Shown here: piece after piece, positions 58,681-64,000 of the stretch
How positions within the stretch are numbered: the first letter of the stretch is position 1
Layout: each line of letters begins with the position of its first letter
Origin: Anaspis maculata
Lineage: Eukaryota; Arthropoda; Insecta; Coleoptera; Scraptiidae
Length of the DNA stretch: 64,000 nt
Direction: 5' to 3'
NCBI GenBank assembly: GCA_949128115.1
Contig: OX421961.1
Coordinates: 124,685,050 to 124,749,049, forward strand
Translations under genes and position numbers: made by a program
The notes under the pieces: model-generated
Database searches by the model: none
Told to the model about the DNA's origin: nothing
Seen by the model: the letters and a program-made list of their open reading frames with translations, nothing else

Positions 58681-60229
58681 GTGTGAATTGCTTCAGTTAG
58701 TCAGAGCCACACCGAGAGAGGGCGCTCTGACTTTCAATCCACCGCTTTGACCAAGGCCAGTCTGAGTAAATACAAAGTCTTACCTTACCTAATCAAACTC
58801 GAAACAATCTAAGTTCTGACAGAAGTTTTTGGTTGGATGTTGTTTTTTCACAATAAGTGAACTCAGCTTTGTGTTCTTGAGGTTGGACTTCTGGGAATCG
58901 ACTCGTTCAACGCTTTGAACCCGCCTAAGATGTCGTACAGAGAACCATCAACCACTGAGAAGAACGTTCAACCGAGGGACATTAGACTGATCTGTTTATG
59001 ATTTAAACTTTGAATAGGTCCCTTCGTTCCGGTTTTTTTGAGTGCGCATGTGTGGCGCGAATTTCATAGTTTCGTACACCGATATTTAAAATTAACACTG
59101 GAAAATATTGTAGTGCACCTAAAATTCCACAAATAATTTGATTGAATGTTAGATACCATTTTTTATATTCAAAGGGAGTGTTTCATTGAAATTAAGTCCA
59201 ATGATCATTTGTGGAGGTTCAGGAACCACGAAAATTGCAACAGCGCTCAAAACAACAGGACATTGGCATCAACTGTCACTTGTAACAAATATAATGACAC
59301 TTCTCGTTTCTACCTGACCTACATTTTATTTGCTCATGTTTTGACGAAAGAACACAACTTGTTAGAATAGCTGTACCGAGAAGGAAGTTCAAAGAAGCTA
59401 CGAAGAGATGCATTTACGGTGTGTGTAAAAGTGACAGCCAAGAACCAGTAGTTGGTCAGGCGGCTAAACAGAGCATGCAGCGTTGCCAAGTTTCCATAGT
59501 CACACTGACAGGTGTACGAAAGTTTTCAAAATCTGGCGCTTATACACATGCGCGCCTGCCCAAACGAAGTAGCCTATTCTGTATCTTTTTATTATTCGTC
59601 TTGATATAGTTTTTATTTTTGGTTTATGTTTTAAAGACGTTGATTTGAAGCCTTAAAAAAGCTGAAGATAACGTTTTATGGATGTTTGGTGAGCGTTTTG
59701 AGCACAATTGATTTGGCGTTTCACAGACGTTTTGAAAACGTCAACATTGAGCGTTTCGCAGACGTTCATTGTTTTATCCGACTGTTTTTTAGCGTTATTT
59801 TCTGAAGGTTTCCAACCTACCTGTTTCGAATGTTCATAATAACGATGTTGTGCTCACTGGGAATGACGTGGTTTAAACGTTTTTATTATAATTTCAAATC
59901 CATCAAAAATAAAATATGCATAAGATTCACTAAAGCGCGACTCACGCGCAACTATTGACAATTATCGTCGGACAAAAAAGCACAGTTTGGAAAACTGGAA
60001 CAACCTATTCACACCCCCATTCCACAAACCGTGTATACACTGACACAATTATTTGTAAAAATAAAAATCTGTTCTGATTGTAAAATCGATATCCATACCG
60101 CATAACTTTCACTGGTTTTTACACATTGAGGTATATGCCTCACCACTATGTTGATATTTTAGTGTTCGTTATCAATGATATATGATTATTAAATTCGTCA
60201 TATGATTTAATTAAAGTTATGTTTGGATG
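58681..60229. other. no recognisable gene
   Basis: Unassigned. 59680-59820 holds several GAGCGTTT..CAGACGTT words that may be further decayed units of the preceding repeat. Confidence 0.4.
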
Positions 60230-60860
60230 CCGCGCATTGTTTTTTCCGCGAGTTTTGAAGGCCTGAATTTTTTTCGACAGCAAAGCGTGCTCCCCTGCTG
60301 ACGCCTCCCTCTACCGATCGGACGGCACACTTTCACTCGATATACAACATTATATGAGAGTAGGTCTGCGCTCAATTAAAAAAAAAATAAAAAATACACC
60401 CATCGGGCTTTTTTATTTTTATATTTTGTTTCCATTATACGGATGTATTGGTATGATGTTGACGCCCCGATGCGAGTGTTTTATTTTCGCTAAAATGTTT
60501 GATGCTAGTACACATTTTTTCGTCCGCGGCGGTCCGCTGATCGATATAGCGCGTTCATTTTCCGACGGCGGGCGTCGCGACGCCATTTCGTAGCGACGGA
60601 AAGCTGATGCATCATTAGCGCTTTGCGGTGTACACGCATCTATTCCTCGTTTCTTTTCTATTTTTATTTTGTAATTATTCGGCTAAGTCCGGTGTTGTAT
60701 GCAATAGGGCAGTAGTAGACCTAATTACTCGGGTGGTGTAATTAAAATGATTATTGCTCGTCAAAGCCGGGCGCATCAGAGTCGTAGCAGTCTGAGGCAT
60801 CAGCTTTTGCTCGCGCGTTTCCTGATGGTGATGGTGCTTGGTTTATTCATTTTTGCCGCG
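60230..60860. other. GC/CpG-rich single-copy island
   Basis: Contains CGTCCGCGGCGGTCCGCTGA, CCGACGGCGGGCGTCGCGAC and AT-rich words (TAATTAAA) in an otherwise AT-rich neighbourhood. No ORF is convincing; possible regulatory DNA. Confidence 0.35.
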
Positions 60861-61433
60861 CCGTTGCCAGGGAATAAATATTTTATTTTATAAATTCAAC
60901 ATTGTTGGTGCAACTCCTCTGTGATGATTCAGATCCAGTCGAGCCATCACCTGCACTTCTGGAGTTTTACTTAATCCATGAGCTTCATCGGAATTGAGGT
61001 AGCTAATTTCATAGTTTATAATGAATACGTGAATATTCAAAGCGACAGCGAGATTATTAATTTTGCATTATTATGCATCGTTGATTCAGCAAAAGAGCAT
61101 GTCGAGCGGTTGATGTATCGGCGCTTGACGTAAAAAGGGGCTTTGTGGGTAGACATCTTTGAAATTATCATGGAAAACTCTGGACTTTTTCTAATTTACA
61201 CCTCATTGTTGAACCTGAGCACAGAATAGACAAGAACGATTTCTACCAGTGCTAGATTAGTCAATGGTTAATTCAGAACAAAAAAAAAAAAAAACGACTG
61301 ACTTTAATGACTGTAAGTACCATATGATCAAAATCTCCTTTCCAGTAGAGAACTATGTAATTATTGTTTTATTTATCAAAGGTTGACCATAATGACCTAA
61401 TGAATAATTAAATGTCAGTGTCATTATAATAAA
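60861..61433. other. unassigned; partial hairpin-MITE end at 61316
   Basis: GTACCATATGATCAAAATCT (61316) is a diverged half of the hairpin MITE at 34926-35042. A poly-A run lies at 61280-61294. No gene recognised. Confidence 0.4.
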
Positions 61434-61551
61434 GAGTGATGGAATAAGTTTCTCCTCAAAGTAGGCCTCGATATTCTTGGTAGCCATGTTTTTCCGCCAG
61501 ACTTTCAGGAATCATAGGTGACTTGAGAGGAAGTTTATTAGATCACTCGTT
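61434..61551. mobile_element. about 118-bp MITE, copy 2
   Basis: Reverse-orientation relative of 46314-46430. It starts GAGTGATGGAATAAGTTTCT and ends TTATTAGATCACTC, with the core CCTCAAAGTAGGCCTCGATA and TCTTGGTAGCCATG shared. Confidence 0.75.
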
Positions 61552-61980
61552 ACATACTGAGAAAACGACAAGGAAGTTATCAAAAATGCAAATGACACTT
61601 TGAAGTTGATTGCAGTAGTTACTACCATCAACATAATTGAGATAAAACAAAAAAAAAACACTGCAGTAAAAAGTACTATTGTGTATCATGGCCATAAAGG
61701 TATTGTTTTCTGGCCGAATCTGAAATTTTGTAGCCGAGGCGTAGCCGATTCAATAGCACCAACTCTGTACTTCGCTTCGCATACTAGTGAACCAGTACAC
61801 CGGCGTCTCGCAACTCGCGACCATAGACAAGGAATGTCAAAACGCTGCGCTTACTTAGATCGGCAACTTGGATTCAGAATTTAAGCCGTGTTCAGCGCTC
61901 CCAGCGCAATGAGGGGCACTAATCAGAGAAGTGCCTACTAGATTTTCCGTTTGAAATCAAAAACTTCCAATTATTGTTGA
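61552..61980. other. no recognisable gene
   Basis: A 94-codon ORF (61600-61884) has no recognisable motif; not called. Confidence 0.4.
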
Positions 61981-62080
61981 TGTGAGCATTTTACTCTTGC
62001 TCCGTTTGTGCGAGGAGTTGCTAAGGAAACTCTCCTAGCAACTCCTTGCACAAACGAAGTAGGGCAAAAATGCTTCTACA
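61981..62080. repeat. about 95-bp hairpin, MITE-like
   Basis: AGCATTTTACTC..CGTTTGTGC.AGGAGTTGCTA is mirrored by TAGCAACTCCTTGCACAAAC..GGGCAAAAATGCT, giving about 43-bp arms around a tiny loop. Confidence 0.85.
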
Positions 62081-62811
62081 ACACTCCTTTCCCGTTTTGT
62101 GGACGGTTGGAAAGACCAGATATCAGTAAAAATCGAACATTTATTAAAAAAATGTATACAAATAGAATTATTCTGTAACGGACGCAACAATGAGCTTCAC
62201 TAAATTGTCCAGGCGGAGACAAACACTTTTGAGATGAACTCCAATTTTCACAAGCCAGGGTCGAAGATGCGCAGGTAATGGGAACTGGAAGCAGCAAAGT
62301 CATCTTCTGAAGTTCTGAAAGTTCCTACTGTTGAGTTCAAAATCAGCTCCGGATGTCCTAGCTTGACTTAAGGGCTTGATGGGAGATATGCGCACCTGGG
62401 CGAGGGGTCCCCAGGGAATCCAGAGCTTGTTGAATGAAACGTTGCACAAAAACTACTTTGAATACTGCCACACCATCCAATATCCAACACTAATCCACAG
62501 AATAACTTGCATGGACACTAAACTTGCTATTATAACCAGCCAAGGCAAGCCAGCTATAACTTTGCCAAGGCAGTTTTACGGGGAGTGCGTAGACCCTGGT
62601 CGCGACATCGGATACCACACCAGCGCCCTATATCAAGCTACTAGATGGGACTATTTTCACGACTATACGTGGTTCGCGGCCGTTTTGGTTACGATATATG
62701 GATTTCGAATGACTTGGAATGGAAGGGTATCGATGAAGATTGGGCGGCGCCTGGGCTGCCGTCCGCTCCCGACTTATCACGTCCGTCGCCGAGTGCTTGC
62801 GGGTCTGTTAA
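62081..62811. other. unassigned; 155-codon ORF without motif
   Basis: An ORF at 62376-62843 (plus) is open for 155 codons and includes YHTSALYQATRWDYFHDYTW, but I recognise no domain, signal peptide or splice context. It runs into the minisatellite, which argues against a gene. Left as unassigned. Confidence 0.35.
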
Positions 62812-63245
62812 AAAAGAGTTGCGATCCACCTCGGAGAAGCTGAGTCAAGACCCGTTGATGTTGCGTCGCGACCCACCTAGAGGCCGTAGGGTTGAAGCCC
62901 TTCGATGATTAGTCTCAACTCAACCCACTTGGACGATGCAGATTCAAAACCCCGGCTGATGCGCCTCAGCCTCTCTGGACAATGTTGAGTTGGAATCCTT
63001 CGGAAATGCGTTTCGATCCCCTTGGGGAGGTTGAGATGAGATCCTTTCAGGGTAAGTTTCGACCCACCTAGAGGCTGATGACGAGTTGGAACCCTTCGAT
63101 GACAAGTTTCAACCCATCTTCAGGTAGTTGTGCTGGGGCCTTTCCGGCGCTGAGTTTTGATCCATCTTCAAGTAGTAGATTTGAGATCCGTTGATGACGT
63201 GTCTCGATCCCCCTCCAGGATGCTCTCGAGATCCGATTCGGTATC
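62812..63245. repeat. degenerate minisatellite, about 47-51 bp units
   Basis: About eight units of the form GTTTCGACCCACCTAGAGG followed by GATGA.GAGTTGGAACCCTT and CGATGAC. Consecutive units at about 63048, 63107, 63152 and 63201 show the period. Short ORFs on both strands are products of the repeat. Confidence 0.75.
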
Positions 63246-64000
63246 TCTTGTAACGGAGTGATGACCTCGGCGAGCGGAGAGTTGGTCTTGGTGAGTTGGG
63301 ATTGGTGATTACGATTGAGCTTTGTCGTGGAGAATGTATTATGGGGCTCACGCATTTGTTCTGAATCTACCTGCATGTGCTGGTATCTGCGCTACTGTTT
63401 GCCATCGGTACAGCCACTATTAGGCCTCGTCTCTTCGGCAACCGAGCCATTATTCAACCATTTTGACTTGTACGTAGAAGTCAATAGATTGATGTTATGT
63501 TAAAACTAATACTGTCTTACTGTGTTCAAACTCGTAGCCTGATCGGTCTCAATAAGCTCGAGACCTCTATCCTCGAACAATAAGAAGAGAGACATAACAG
63601 GATGTCGTCCTGATTCAAGATGATCATCGGCCAAGCGGTTCCAAGAGTGGGAAACGTGTTGCAGGATCGAAATAAGTTGAATTAAATTGGAATATAATGG
63701 GCTGTCGACCCATTCAGGGGTTCAAGAAGATAGCTGGGGTCTTTTCAAGGTGTTTCTCTTCAAAGACGAAAGCTTCTTTCAAACGTTTCCACTCATAGCA
63801 ACAGGGTCCAGGTGATTACTTGGTTCTTCGATATCCTGTGGTGCATTCTGTTTTGTTTGTTTGAGTGGTGATTGGCGAGTGGTGAGTTTGTTTGAGCTCA
63901 TTAAGCAATTAATTGTAGATCTATACCGTGATTCTTATAACTTCAACTATTTTGGTTCACGCGGGTTGAAATTTTCTGAATATTGAACAGTATATGGCGT
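63246..64000. other. no recognisable gene
   Basis: TGTTATGT at 63493 and ACATAACA at 63592 form a TG..CA bracket 107 bp apart, but with no target duplication. Otherwise nothing supported. Confidence 0.4.

Noticed and set aside
62376..62843. 155-aa protein-coding gene
   Set aside because: No motif, no promoter or splice evidence, and its 3' end runs into a minisatellite.
63493..63600. Small LTR (TGTTATGT ... ACATAACA)
   Set aside because: Only about 107 bp, no target duplication, no primer-binding site or polypurine tract beside it.
1..64000. Endogenous viral sequence
   Set aside because: No capsid, polymerase or envelope-like reading frame recognised; all RT-like sequences fit non-LTR or Penelope-like elements.

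Overview
The window looks like arthropod, most likely insect, nuclear DNA. It is AT-rich and gene-poor, has no operons or Shine-Dalgarno-spaced ORFs, and is crowded with insect-style elements: Tc1/mariner with TA target sites, hAT-type elements with 8-bp target duplications, non-LTR and Penelope-like fragments, and tRNA-derived SINEs. I cannot name the species. No complete host gene is visible. The only host-exon candidate is a 91-bp stretch at 3266-3356 with consensus splice sites that would encode the end of a C2H2 zinc finger. The window may lie inside or beside a long-intron gene. GC-rich, single-copy-looking islands (about 11230-12010, 31150-31640, 49860-50900, 60230-60860) may be regulatory DNA.

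The dominant theme is long inverted repeats. Summing their spans, roughly a third of the window lies in about ten foldback or long-TIR elements: 1138-1890, 5255-9070, 12499-15352, 17830-18614, 19474-21405, 31960-36945, 38285-40320, 43063-45710 and 48026-49028, plus smaller hairpin MITEs. The only intact long gene is a 360-aa DD41D mariner-type transposase (32700-33782) inside an element with two 696-bp terminal repeats (32015-34590). A 36-bp module close to the ends of that element recurs about ten times in otherwise different foldbacks at 7.6, 43.7-45.1 and 48.1-48.9 kb. These may be non-autonomous relatives mobilised by the same enzyme; this is the most interesting system-level observation.

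Left to right: 0-5 kb holds an old foldback, the possible exon and an old relative of the 32-37 kb foldback. 5.3-9.1 kb is a 3.8-kb foldback. 9.6 kb has a 71-bp tandem repeat. 12.5-15.4 kb is a foldback split by a hAT-type MITE with a perfect 8-bp duplication. 15.5 kb holds a SINE, and 16.4 kb a 182-bp MITE with a perfect TIR and TSD. 17-19 kb has several small MITEs. 19.5-21.4 kb is a decayed Tc1 element. 22.1-27.0 kb is a decayed restriction-like-endonuclease non-LTR retrotransposon on the minus strand, with a GC-box-rich tandem array directly upstream of its ORF. 28-31 kb is a pogo/Tigger-like non-autonomous element with another TE inside. 32-37 kb is a multiply nested foldback. 38.3-40.3, 43-45.7 and 48-49 kb are further foldbacks, with a Penelope-like remnant at 47.5-48 kb. 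51.5-52.3 kb is a TA-flanked element. 52.4-55.4 kb is a jockey/CR1-like reverse transcriptase interrupted by a second hAT-MITE copy. 55-64 kb has several tandem repeats, small MITEs and unassigned DNA.

All calls come from reading the sequence and the supplied translations; no database search was possible. Family names rest on recalled motifs, and boundaries of old elements are approximate.
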